From UBA6921 sp964532385 (GTDB lineage Bacteria > Pseudomonadota > Gammaproteobacteria > SG8-11): 42,609 nucleotides of DNA. The DNA is taken from positions 1-42,609 of the forward strand of contig CAZHHW010000018.1 in NCBI GenBank assembly GCA_964532385.1, read 5' to 3'. Numbering within the stretch: position 1 is the stretch's first letter; each line of letters opens with the position of its first letter. Position numbers and translations under genes: made by a program. The notes under the pieces were generated by a model. It was not told where the DNA came from. It did not search any database and worked only from the letters and a program-made list of their open reading frames with translations. Shown here piece by piece: positions 33,284-40,606 of the stretch.

Positions 33284-33678
33284 CTCTTCCATTTTTTTAT
33301 CATCACTCGTGTCCCTGAACTGGGGCGGGAATCAATTTCGAATTCGTCCATCAGGCGTTTTACGCCGGGCAGCCCCATGCCCAAACTTCCGGAAGTCGAA
33401 TAGCCCATTTCCATGGCCAGTTCCACGTTGGCGATGCCTGGCCCTTTATCGCGCGCTACCACGACAATGCAGGATGATCCGCCTTTATGCAGGGTACTTA
33501 AAATAATTTCTCCTTCTATTGCATAACGAATAATATTGCGCGCCAATTCAGAAATCGCGGTCGCGATCAAAGTCGCATCGGTATTGTTAAACCCGAGTTT
33601 AGCCGCGAGCGTCCTCCCGCTTTGCCGGGCAGCGACAATATCCGTATCGATCCGGATCGCTATCTGAATTTCATCCAT
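33280..33678 (-). CDS. rsbT: RsbT-like switch kinase
   Basis: 132 residues of GHKL kinase fold: AISELARNIIRYA (N-box with Asn), ARDKGPGIANVELAM (G1) and GSLGMGLPGVKRLMDEFEI (G2 with flexible ATP lid). By homology it is held by the stressosome, phosphorylates RsbS and RsbR under stress, and is released to activate its partner, here probably the adjacent kinase with an RsbU-like N-terminus. It overlaps rsbX by 4 bases and follows rsbS by 12 bases. Confidence 0.92.
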   Translation of the reverse strand: MDEIQIAIRIDTDIVAARQSGRTLAAKLGFNNTDATLIATAISELARNIIRYAIEGEIILSTLHKGGSSCIVVVARDKGPGIANVELAMEMGYSTSGSLGMGLPGVKRLMDEFEIDSRPSSGTRVMIKKWKR

Positions 33679-33690
33679 TGCAAGAAATGC

Positions 33691-34053
33691 TCACTTAGTC
33701 TTTATTGTTTTAATATCTAAATAGGCCAAGCCCTCTTCCAGATCGAGGGCCGTGGCAACACCTTCCAATGTGAGTCCAAGTTGTACCATGGCAAACGCCA
33801 CTTCGGGCTGAATGCCCACGATAACTGTGATAGCCCCGCGCAGTTTGATCATGTTCACCAGATCGCGCAGGGTGCGTGAAGCGAATGAATCCATGACGTC
33901 AAGCACCGTCACGTCAACGATGACGCCGCGCGAACGAAATGTTTTCACTTTGGCGACCAGATCGTCGCGCAACAGCATCAAATCGGCATCGGACAATGCC
34001 GATTGAATCGAAGCGATCAGATACGGGCCTTGCTTAAGAATAGGAACTTGCAC
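33691..34053 (-). CDS. rsbS: RsbS-like STAS scaffold protein
   Basis: 120 residues, one STAS domain over the whole length. VIVDVTVLDVMDSFASRTLR keeps the phospho-Ser of RsbS (S56 here, B. subtilis S59) in the DSF motif. LVNMIKLRGAITVIVGIQPE is the usual next block. It would form the minor subunit of the stressosome core with RsbR. It lies between rsbR and rsbT with 26- and 12-base gaps. Confidence 0.93.
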   Translation of the reverse strand: MQVPILKQGPYLIASIQSALSDADLMLLRDDLVAKVKTFRSRGVIVDVTVLDVMDSFASRTLRDLVNMIKLRGAITVIVGIQPEVAFAMVQLGLTLEGVATALDLEEGLAYLDIKTIKTK

Positions 34054-34079
34054 TAGAAAACCCTTCCTAGGTCTGCTGA

Positions 34080-34988
34080 CTAGCTTTGCTGTAAGGCCGT
34101 TACGTCGCGTACAGAAACGACCTTATAGCCCAGTAACCGTTCAGCTTCTTCGATGCCCCCCTGAAGATCGCCGACCGTATTCATTTTGCTTAAGTCCACG
34201 CCGATGTTCACCAGCGTTTGGGAAATTTCCGGTGACAGACCGGTCACGATCACGGTTGCACCCAGCAGACGCGAAGCTTCCACCGTCAACACCAGGTGGT
34301 TGGCCACGTTGGAGTCCATGGCGGCCACGCCGGTGATGTCGATAACCACCACTTTGGCGCGGTTGGAACGAATGGCGCGCAGCAATTGCTCGGTTAACTG
34401 GCGTGCGCGCTGCGGATCGATCAAGCCGATGATGGGCAGAATCAATAAGCGTTCGCGTACTTGCAACACCGGCGTGGACAGTTCGCGAATCGCTTCCTGC
34501 TGGTCGCGAATGGTACGTTCGCGTTCCTGCACGAAGCCCACCGACACGGTAATGGCGATGCGGTTGGCGGCGGGTTCATAAGCATCGAGAATGCGGTTGA
34601 GCTTGTCGAAGTCGCCTTGGTACTTGGCGAACAAGGAACGCGCCAGCACGTCGCGCAGCAACAGCACGATACCCACCACTTCATGCGTTTCGACGCCGCG
34701 CGGAATAATGCGTTCAGACAGATTGCGTGAATACGACTGCAAGGCTTCGAGGGTGCCGGTTTCCAGCGCCTCCACATAGTTGTCGTACACCGAGGTGGCT
34801 TCGGCAAAAATTTCTTCTTTGCTCATGGCCATCAGCAATTGTGCTTCAGTAATACGCCGCGCCCACTCTTCACGCAGTTGCGTGCGATTTTGCCGCAAGT
34901 GTGCGACGAGCTCGCTTAACAATTGGTCGGGAGTGGGGGGAGAGGGAGGCGACGATGAAACACGCAACACATCAGAATTTTTCTTCAT
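34080..34988 (-). CDS. rsbR: RsbR-family stressosome protein
   Basis: 302 residues. N-terminal sensor domain about 20-165, helical, with REEWARRITEAQLLMAM as in RsbRD-type sensors; a linker helix (ERERTIRDQQEAIREL); C-terminal STAS domain about 175-300 (LLILPIIGLIDPQRARQLTE, VVVIDITGVAAMDSNVANH). The residue aligned with B. subtilis RsbRA T171 is Pro192, and that aligned with T205 is Ser226, so only one of the two phosphosites can work. The gene is the first of the operon; its sensed signal is unknown. ATG with GGAG upstream. Confidence 0.92.
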   Translation of the reverse strand: MKKNSDVLRVSSSPPSPPTPDQLLSELVAHLRQNRTQLREEWARRITEAQLLMAMSKEEIFAEATSVYDNYVEALETGTLEALQSYSRNLSERIIPRGVETHEVVGIVLLLRDVLARSLFAKYQGDFDKLNRILDAYEPAANRIAITVSVGFVQERERTIRDQQEAIRELSTPVLQVRERLLILPIIGLIDPQRARQLTEQLLRAIRSNRAKVVVIDITGVAAMDSNVANHLVLTVEASRLLGATVIVTGLSPEISQTLVNIGVDLSKMNTVGDLQGGIEEAERLLGYKVVSVRDVTALQQS

Positions 34989-35038
34989 GGATTCTCCAAT
35001 TTACCAATCGATCATTTTCGTTCAAAAAACTGTCGCCC

Positions 35039-35066
35039 ACTATCCGGGTTATTCCGGAAGAGTCAA
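35039..35066 (-). promoter_or_regulatory. Candidate sigma-70 promoter of the rsb operon
   Basis: On the minus strand TTGACT (35066-35061) and GATAGT (35044-35039) are 16 bases apart, 5/6 and 4/6 matches. The leader would be about 44 bases. The spacer contains TTCCGGAATAACCCGG, an imperfect palindrome that could be an operator. This is weak evidence by itself. Confidence 0.4.
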
Positions 35067-35232
35067 CCAGGTAAAGGCCCTATAAAACAGGGAGAAAAAT
35101 ACCTGAGCAGTCCTGCGCTCGAGCGCGCCGCGCGGAATAATTCAGACGCGTATGTGTACGATAACAGACAGTGGAAATGTGACGGCCAGAGCACTATTTT
35201 TTCACACCCTCGCTCAATCACCCGGAGTCATT

Positions 35233-36234
35233 ATGGCCATCCCCAATGCCGCTGTTGATCAACTCAGATCTCCCATTCTGCCCGGCGCATATCCCGACAA
35301 TCCGCGTGCCTATGCGAGCGCCATTTCGTGGGGAGCGATCGTGGCGGGCGCCGCCGCCGCGGCCGCGCTTTCGCTGATTCTGTTGATACTTGGCACCGGT
35401 TTGGGCTTGTCCTCGGTATCGCCGTGGGCCCAGCAGGGCGTAAGCGCCACGACCTTCGGGGTATCCACGATTTTGTGGGTCACGTTCACTCAGATCGTCG
35501 CCTCCGGGATGGGCGGTTATATCGCCGGGCGGCTGCGCTCCAACTGGCTCGGTGCGCAGCCCGACGAGATTTACTTCCGCGATACCGCGCATGGCTTCCT
35601 CGCCTGGGCCGTGGCTTCGCTCGCCACCGCCACCTTGCTGACGTCGGTGATCGGTTCGATTGTGGGTAATGGCATGCAAGCCGGTGCCACGGTCGCGGCG
35701 GGTGCGGCAAGTAACTCCGCCGCTCCGGCATCGGACACCTTCATGGATCCGGCGCGCCGCATCACGGGTGTCGGCGGCGCAGGTCCGGCGGCGGCCGCAA
35801 AGACTGATCCGGCCAATGAACCTCTGGCCTATTACGTGGATTCCTTGTTCCGCAAGAATGCCGCTGCCGCCACGGCCGCCTCGGCGTCAGACGTGAGCGA
35901 ACGCGAATCCACGGCTGCGCGCGCCGAAGTGAATCGCATTTTCATGCATACGTTGAGAACCGGCCCTTTGCCCGCCGACGATCTTCACTATGTCGGGCAA
36001 CTGGTCGCGCAACGCACGGGTGTGAGCCAGGATGAAGCGGAAAAACGCGTCAATGATGCCTATTCACGCATGCAGGCCAAAGTCCAGGACGCGGAACTCA
36101 CCGCTAAAGAAGCGGCCGACAAGGCGCGCAAGGCTTCCGCTTATACCGCGCTGTGGCTGTTCACATCGCTGCTGATCGGTGCCTTCGTTGCAAGCCTCGC
36201 GGCGATTTACGGCGGCCGGCAGCGCGATTTGTAA
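35233..36234 (+). CDS. Membrane protein of unknown function with a soluble Ala-rich loop
   Basis: 333 residues. Hydrophobic segments at about 31-58 (ISWGAIVAGAAAAAALSLIL), 74-98, 121-145 and 308-330 (LWLFTSLLIGAFVASLAAIY) suggest four helices. A loop of about 160 residues between TM3 and TM4 is Ala-rich and probably helical, including VGQLVAQRTGVSQDEAEKRV. ISWGAIVAG openings are known in the loosely named YrzE/'PhnA-like' membrane proteins; the link is tentative. ATG 35233 has GGAG 7 bases upstream and is preferred over an in-frame ATG at 35152. It is divergent from rsbR and may share stress control with the small peptide gene downstream. Confidence 0.75.
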   Translation: MAIPNAAVDQLRSPILPGAYPDNPRAYASAISWGAIVAGAAAAAALSLILLILGTGLGLSSVSPWAQQGVSATTFGVSTILWVTFTQIVASGMGGYIAGRLRSNWLGAQPDEIYFRDTAHGFLAWAVASLATATLLTSVIGSIVGNGMQAGATVAAGAASNSAAPASDTFMDPARRITGVGGAGPAAAAKTDPANEPLAYYVDSLFRKNAAAATAASASDVSERESTAARAEVNRIFMHTLRTGPLPADDLHYVGQLVAQRTGVSQDEAEKRVNDAYSRMQAKVQDAELTAKEAADKARKASAYTALWLFTSLLIGAFVASLAAIYGGRQRDL

Positions 36235-36289
36235 GGCGGCAAATTTCATTTCAGTTCATTTTCATAACGGCTAACGGTAAGGAGTCACT

Positions 36290-36364
36290 ATGCGTTCACT
36301 CATCCTTTTATTTTTGGGTATTCCCATTCCTATCATCATTTTGATCGCGTTGTTTGTGCATTAG
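36290..36364 (+). CDS. 24-residue hydrophobic membrane peptide
   Basis: ATG 36290 opens a frame of 24 codons: MRSLILLFLGIPIPIIILIA then LFVH. It is a single membrane helix with a G-I-P-I-P kink, behind a near-perfect TAAGGAG ribosome site 6 bases upstream. Very similar short peptides (LFLLGVPIPIIIL-like) occur in many proteobacteria as I recall, which supports a real gene. Function unknown; it lies 55 bases after the membrane protein at 35233, so it is probably in the same transcript. Confidence 0.65.
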   Translation: MRSLILLFLGIPIPIIILIALFVH

Positions 36365-36672
36365 TGACTCGCGCTGACTTTAGAACCTCGGTTGCCGCGC
36401 CCGGACATTGATGTGCCTGGGTTCGGCATCGCACAGACGATGTGCTCAAGCATCGCCATCGTGTTGGGGTGAAATCTCATCTTGAGCTACATCCTTTCCG
36501 GTCAACCTGTGTGGCAGGTGACGGGATTCAACCGGAGATTAGCGAATGAGTAAATTCAACGAACAAAGATCAAGCGATGCCGGGTTGTCCTAGCAAAGTT
36601 TTAGCATTCACGAACGTCACGGCAGTCAGACGCCGTGCCTTAACTTTAAATTAACTTACTAAGGAATCTTAC
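36365..36672. other. 308-base intergenic region upstream of hemerythrin
   Basis: Contains a hairpin CACGGC/GCCGTG (36618-36637) and the AT-rich TTAACTTTAAATTAACTT just before the ribosome site of the hemerythrin gene. A 15-codon ORF at 36546-36593 is too short to support. No known riboswitch or RNA is recognised. Confidence 0.5.
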
Positions 36673-37269
36673 ATGAACGCCAGCAAATCCAATCCAGCAA
36701 ACAAACGCGGTGCGTCTTCCAAAGGAGCCAACGGGCAGGACGCGCTTGCCCTGCTCAAATCAGATCATGACAAAGTTAAAGAGCTCTTCAAGCAATTCGA
36801 GGAATTGATGGATGAGGACGAAGGCAGCAGCGATGAAAAGACCGCGTTAGCGCAGCAAATCTGCGACGCGCTCAAGATTCATGCGCAACTGGAAGAGGAA
36901 ATTTTTTATCCGGCCGCGCGCGAAGCCATCGAAGACGACGATTTGATGGACGAAGCCAGCGTTGAACATGCGGGTATGAAAGAACTCATCGAACAGATCG
37001 AGGCCATGCAGCCGGACGACGATCTATATGACGCAAAAGTCGTGGTGCTGGGCGAGCAAGTCGAGCATCACGTCCAGGAAGAAGAAGATGAAATGTTCCC
37101 CATGGTTAAAAAAGCCAAAGTGGATATTGTCGAGCTCGGTGCGCAGCTCCAGCAACGCAAGCTCGCGCTGATGGAGGAAATGGGTATTTCCGAAGACAGC
37201 GAAACCATGGCGGCCCCCGCAAGCGGCAAAAAGAAGCCCCGTCCAAGTCAGGGCCGGGCATTTTCCTGA
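36673..37269 (+). CDS. Hemerythrin-domain protein
   Basis: 198 residues. The four-helix hemerythrin fold, about 22-145, retains its iron ligands: H32 in KSDHDKVKELF, H70-x3-E74 in KIHAQLEEEIFYP, H99 in VEHAGMKEL, and H133-x3-E137 in VEHHVQEEEDEMFP. It would carry a non-heme diiron site that binds O2 or senses redox stress or nitric oxide. The last 40 residues are Lys/Pro-rich and disordered. The start has TAAGGAATC upstream. A paralogue without most ligands lies at 25447-25941. A hairpin follows the stop. Confidence 0.92.
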   Translation: MNASKSNPANKRGASSKGANGQDALALLKSDHDKVKELFKQFEELMDEDEGSSDEKTALAQQICDALKIHAQLEEEIFYPAAREAIEDDDLMDEASVEHAGMKELIEQIEAMQPDDDLYDAKVVVLGEQVEHHVQEEEDEMFPMVKKAKVDIVELGAQLQQRKLALMEEMGISEDSETMAAPASGKKKPRPSQGRAFS

Positions 37270-37280
37270 AGCCGGAACCG

Positions 37281-37321
37281 AGACCTGCGCATTCATTCCG
37301 AAAGAATGCAGGCGCAGGTCT
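37281..37321 (+). terminator. Hairpin after hemerythrin
   Basis: AGACCTGCGC (37281-37290) pairs with GCGCAGGTCT (37312-37321), with an inner ATTC/GAAT extension. There is no T-run downstream, so termination is possible but not certain. The pqq promoter starts right after it. Confidence 0.55.
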
Positions 37322-37351
37322 TGATGGGGTCATGTAATTTCAAATTATAGA
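37321..37351 (+). promoter_or_regulatory. Candidate promoter of the pqq operon
   Basis: TTGATG (37321-37326) and TATAGA (37346-37351) are separated by 19 bases, longer than ideal. The leader to pqqA would be about 20 bases with an AGGAG site. The -35 overlaps the hairpin end of the previous gene. Tentative. Confidence 0.3.
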
Positions 37352-37378
37352 AGCATTGCCGGTAGGCAGGAGATTTGT

Positions 37379-37513
37379 ATGCAGTGGGAAACACCATCTT
37401 TTGTAGAGGTTGATATGAATGCGGAAATTGGCGGCTACCAGGGCGAGGATGAAGACAGCGGCTACACGCCGCCGTTCATCGACGCCCCGGTCACGCTTCC
37501 ATGTGACGCTTAA
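37379..37513 (+). CDS. pqqA: PqqA precursor peptide of PQQ
   Basis: 44 residues, supplying the Glu and Tyr that become the cofactor. The conserved pair is E16-x3-Y20 in VDMNAEIGGYQGEDED, preceded by the usual MQWETPSF-type opening. Most PqqA peptides are 22-30 residues; this one has about 24 residues after the Tyr, including acidic EDED and a final LPCDA. AGGAG precedes the ATG at 7 bases, and pqqB begins 4 bases after the stop. PqqE crosslinks Glu and Tyr while PqqD presents the peptide. Confidence 0.88.
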   Translation: MQWETPSFVEVDMNAEIGGYQGEDEDSGYTPPFIDAPVTLPCDA

Positions 37514-37517
37514 GTAA

Positions 37518-38441
37518 ATGCGGGTGCGGGTTCTGGGGTCGGCCGCCGGTGGCGGCTTTCCTCAATGGAATTGCGGATGCGCGAATTGCCGTGGGTTGCG
37601 CGAAGGCACCGTGCGCGCCGCCGCGCGCATGCAGGAGTCGGTGGCGGTGAGCGCCGACGATGCGCATTGGTTTTTACTGAATGCTTCGCCCGAGATCCGT
37701 GCGCAGATTGAAAGCTTTAAACCCTTGTGGCCGCGCAACCGGCGCGATACGCCGATTGCCGGAATCCTGCTTAACAATGGCGATCTTGACCATTGTTTGG
37801 GACTGCTGAGTTTACGTGAATCGCATCCAATCGTGGTGTACGCCACGGACACCGTGCGGCGCGGATTTACCGAGGGAAATATTCTTTATAAAACCCTGGA
37901 ACGTTTTCCCGATCAGGTCACGTGGCGGCCGCTGGTGCTGGGACAAGAACAACCCTTGCTGATCGGCAAGGACGGCGACAGCGGGCTTGCGGTCACCGCG
38001 GTTGCGGTGCCGGGCAAGCGGCCCTTGCATCTGGAAAGCAGCGCGGGGCAAACCTCGCCGGAAGACAATGTGGGGTTGTTAATACGTGACACCCGCAACG
38101 GACGGCGGCTGGCGTATTTATCCGCCGTGGGTGATTGGTCGCAAAAAGTGGAGCGGGCGGTGGCCGGCGCGGACTGCGTGTTTTTCGACGGCACGTTCTG
38201 GTCCAGCCATGAGCTCAACAGCTCCGGCGTGGGTGAGCGCAGCGCGGAAGATATGGCGCATTTTCCGCTCAGCGGCGTCGACGGCACACTCAGCCGCCTC
38301 AAACAAGCGCCCGGCAGGCGCCGGGTTTTGATTCATATCAATAATACCAACCCGATTCTGTGCGAAGACTCGCTCGAACGGCGCGCGGTCGAAGAAGCGG
38401 GTGTTGAAGTGGCTTACGATGGCATGGAGATTTCACTATGA
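37518..38441 (+). CDS. pqqB: PqqB, metallo-beta-lactamase-fold PQQ biosynthesis protein
   Basis: 307 residues. VRVLGSAAGGGFPQWNCGCA at the start, NGDLDHCLGLLSLRES, and NNTNPILCEDSLERR near the end are PqqB signatures. The fold is that of the metallo-beta-lactamases; PqqB is thought to hydroxylate the crosslinked Glu-Tyr product before PqqC acts. It overlaps pqqC by 4 bases (ATGA). Confidence 0.96.
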   Translation: MRVRVLGSAAGGGFPQWNCGCANCRGLREGTVRAAARMQESVAVSADDAHWFLLNASPEIRAQIESFKPLWPRNRRDTPIAGILLNNGDLDHCLGLLSLRESHPIVVYATDTVRRGFTEGNILYKTLERFPDQVTWRPLVLGQEQPLLIGKDGDSGLAVTAVAVPGKRPLHLESSAGQTSPEDNVGLLIRDTRNGRRLAYLSAVGDWSQKVERAVAGADCVFFDGTFWSSHELNSSGVGERSAEDMAHFPLSGVDGTLSRLKQAPGRRRVLIHINNTNPILCEDSLERRAVEEAGVEVAYDGMEISL

Positions 38442-39166
38442 CCGCAGGGATGCTGGAAGCCGCGCTTGCACCGGAGGCGTTTATCGCGCGCTTGCGCAAC
38501 GAGGGTGGGCGCCGTTACCACCACGAACATCCCTTTCATCAGGCGATGCATGCCGGCCGTCTCGACCGGGCGCAAATCCAGTGCTGGATTCAGAACCGCT
38601 ATTACTATCAAAGCCGCGTGCCGATCAAGGACGCGCTGATCCTCGCCAAATCCGGCGACATCGTATTTCGCCGCGCCTGGCGCCACCGCATTGCCGATCA
38701 CGACGGCGAAGAGAACGGCGCGCCGGGCGGTCTGGAATTATGGCTGCGTCTGGCGGAAGGTGCCGGATTGCGGCGCGAGTCGGTGGCGAGTTTCGAGCAG
38801 GTGCTGCCGGGCGTGCGCTTTGCGTGCGACGCCTACGTGACCTTGGTGCGCGAGAGCCCGTTGGTGGTCGCGGTCGCCTCGTCGCTCACCGAAATGTTCG
38901 CGCCGGATATTCTCACCCGCCGCCTCGCCGCGTGGGAGGAGCACTACCCGTGGGTGGAGCGCGCCGCGCTCGAATATTTCCGCATACGTCCGCCGCGCGC
39001 GCAGCGCGACAGCGAAGAGGCGATCGCATTCGTGCTGGCGAATGCCAATACCCGCGCCCTCCAGGAAGCCTGCGAACACGCGCTGGTGCGCAAGACCGAG
39101 ATTCTTTGGCACCTGCTGGATTGCATTCAAATGGCCGTGGGGCCGCATTCAAGGAGAGAACCATGA
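38438..39166 (+). CDS. pqqC: PqqC, pyrroloquinoline-quinone synthase
   Basis: 242 residues. It does the final ring closure and eight-electron oxidation with O2 and no metal. RYHHEHPFHQAMHAGRL, IQCWIQNRYYYQSRVPIKDA, and LTEMFAPDILTRRLAAWEEH are hallmark blocks. His and Tyr residues for O2 chemistry in these segments are present. It overlaps pqqB at its start and pqqD at its end by 4 bases each. Confidence 0.96.
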   Translation: MTAGMLEAALAPEAFIARLRNEGGRRYHHEHPFHQAMHAGRLDRAQIQCWIQNRYYYQSRVPIKDALILAKSGDIVFRRAWRHRIADHDGEENGAPGGLELWLRLAEGAGLRRESVASFEQVLPGVRFACDAYVTLVRESPLVVAVASSLTEMFAPDILTRRLAAWEEHYPWVERAALEYFRIRPPRAQRDSEEAIAFVLANANTRALQEACEHALVRKTEILWHLLDCIQMAVGPHSRREP

Positions 39167-39453
39167 TACTTGCAGATTCTGAGCGGCCACGACTGGCTGC
39201 CAAAGTCCGGTTGCGGCCCGACCGCCTGACCGGCAAAAGCTGGTTGCTGTACCCCGAGCATGGTTTGCTGCTCGACGGCGCGGGCGCCGAAATCGCCGCA
39301 TTGTGCGACGGCGGTTCCACCGTCACGCAATTGGTGGAATGCCTCACGGCGCGCTATAGAGATGTGCCCAAGCTGAAAATCGCCCGCGATGTGGAGCAAT
39401 TTTTGGGCGCGCTCGCCGAACACGGCCTGCTCGACAGGGAAGCGCGGCTATGA
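39163..39453 (+). CDS. pqqD: PqqD, peptide chaperone
   Basis: 96 residues. RPRLAAKVRLRPDRLTGKSW, LLYPEHGLLLDGAGAEIAAL and CDGGSTVTQLVECL match PqqD, which binds PqqA and presents it to PqqE. The frame stays open far upstream across pqqC, but the ATG at 39163 overlaps the pqqC stop and follows AAGGAG. It overlaps pqqE by 4 bases. Confidence 0.95.
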   Translation: MILADSERPRLAAKVRLRPDRLTGKSWLLYPEHGLLLDGAGAEIAALCDGGSTVTQLVECLTARYRDVPKLKIARDVEQFLGALAEHGLLDREARL

Positions 39454-40565
39454 ACGCCGAAACTCCGCGCCCTTACACGCTGGTGGCCGAACTTACCTAT
39501 CGTTGCCCGCTCCAGTGTCTGTACTGCTCCAACCCCACCAGCCTGGACGGGCATGGGCCGGATCTCGACAGTAAAGTCTGGCAGCGGGTATTCATGGAAG
39601 CCGCCGCCCTGGGCGTGATGCAGGTCAATCTGAGCGGCGGCGAACCGCTGGTACGCTCCGATCTGGAATTGATCGTGCGCGACGCGCATCGCGCCGGTTT
39701 GTATACCAATCTCATTACCAGCGGCATGCCGCTTTCGCTCGAGCGTCTCGGCCGCTTGCAAGCTTGCGGCCTCGACGCGCTTCAACTTTCCTTTCAGGAC
39801 ACCGACACGCAGGCGGCCACCGCCATGGCGGGCGGGGATTTTCTCGAACACAAATTGAGCGTGGCGAAGTGGATCAAAATGCTGGGCCTGCCGCTGACGG
39901 TGAATCTGGTTCTGCATCGCGGCAACATCGAACGCGTGCCCGAGTTCGTGGCGCTCGCCGAACGGCTGGGCGCCGATCGCCTCGAATTAGCCAACACCCA
40001 GTACCTTGGCTGGGCACTCACCAACCGGCATGCGTTGCTGCCCACGCGCGCCGCGATCGATCAAGCGCGACAACGCGCCGATGCGGCGCGCACGCGGCTC
40101 AAAGGCAAGATGGACGTTCTGTTCGTGATGCCGGATTACTACAGCGGCCAGCCGCGCGCGTGCATGGGCGGCTGGGCGCGCCGCTACCTAGTGATCGCAC
40201 CCGATGGACGCGTGCTGCCGTGTCATCAGGCGCACAGCATTCCGCATCTGATATTCGAAAATGTCAGAAGCAGGCCCCTTGATCAGATTTGGGAAAATTC
40301 CCCCGCGCTGGCCGAATTCCGCGGCGAGGACTGGATGCCATCGACGTGCCGTAGCTGCGACCGTCGCACGCTCGATTTCGGCGGCTGCCGTTGCCAGGCA
40401 TTTCACCTCACCGGAGATGCCGCCGCCGTGGACCCCGCGTGCAAATTTTCACCGCAGCATCATCTGGTGGAGGTCGCGCGCAGCCTCGCGGAAATTCCTA
40501 TTCCTGCCGCAACCCAGCCGCGTCGGTTGCGCACCATCAAACTCGCGGTATGCAAAACGGCTTGA
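39450..40565 (+). CDS. pqqE: PqqE, radical SAM enzyme
   Basis: 371 residues. It links Glu and Tyr of PqqA by a C-C bond. The radical-SAM [4Fe-4S] motif is CPLQCLYC (C-x3-C-x2-C) near residue 26, in TYRCPLQCLYCSNPTSLDGH. LSGGEPLVRSDLE and the C-terminal SPASM region with RACMGGWARRYLVIAPDGRV, LPCHQAHSIP and CRSCDRRTLDFGGCRCQAF supply auxiliary cluster ligands. All expected Cys are visible. Length normal. Overlaps pqqD by 4 bases; the permease gene follows at 41 bases. Confidence 0.96.
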   Translation: MNAETPRPYTLVAELTYRCPLQCLYCSNPTSLDGHGPDLDSKVWQRVFMEAAALGVMQVNLSGGEPLVRSDLELIVRDAHRAGLYTNLITSGMPLSLERLGRLQACGLDALQLSFQDTDTQAATAMAGGDFLEHKLSVAKWIKMLGLPLTVNLVLHRGNIERVPEFVALAERLGADRLELANTQYLGWALTNRHALLPTRAAIDQARQRADAARTRLKGKMDVLFVMPDYYSGQPRACMGGWARRYLVIAPDGRVLPCHQAHSIPHLIFENVRSRPLDQIWENSPALAEFRGEDWMPSTCRSCDRRTLDFGGCRCQAFHLTGDAAAVDPACKFSPQHHLVEVARSLAEIPIPAATQPRRLRTIKLAVCKTA

Positions 40566-40606
40566 GCGGGAATCATTCGAGCGCTAGTAAAAGGAGACGC
40601 AAACGC

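Noticed and set aside
31071..34988. Classical SigB-type partner switch (RsbV/RsbW/sigma factor) expected next to rsbRST
   Set aside because: No such genes are seen on either side; the operon ends in a kinase and a LuxR-type regulator.
36546..36593. 15-codon ORF with a GGAG at a workable distance, before the hemerythrin gene
   Set aside because: Too short, no recognised similarity, and no sign that it acts as a leader peptide (no run of regulatory codons or overlapping terminator).
38401..39453. 350-codon frame running through pqqC into pqqD
   Set aside because: Only its last 96 codons (PqqD) are real; the upstream part is another frame of pqqC with Arg/Pro-rich shadow sequence.
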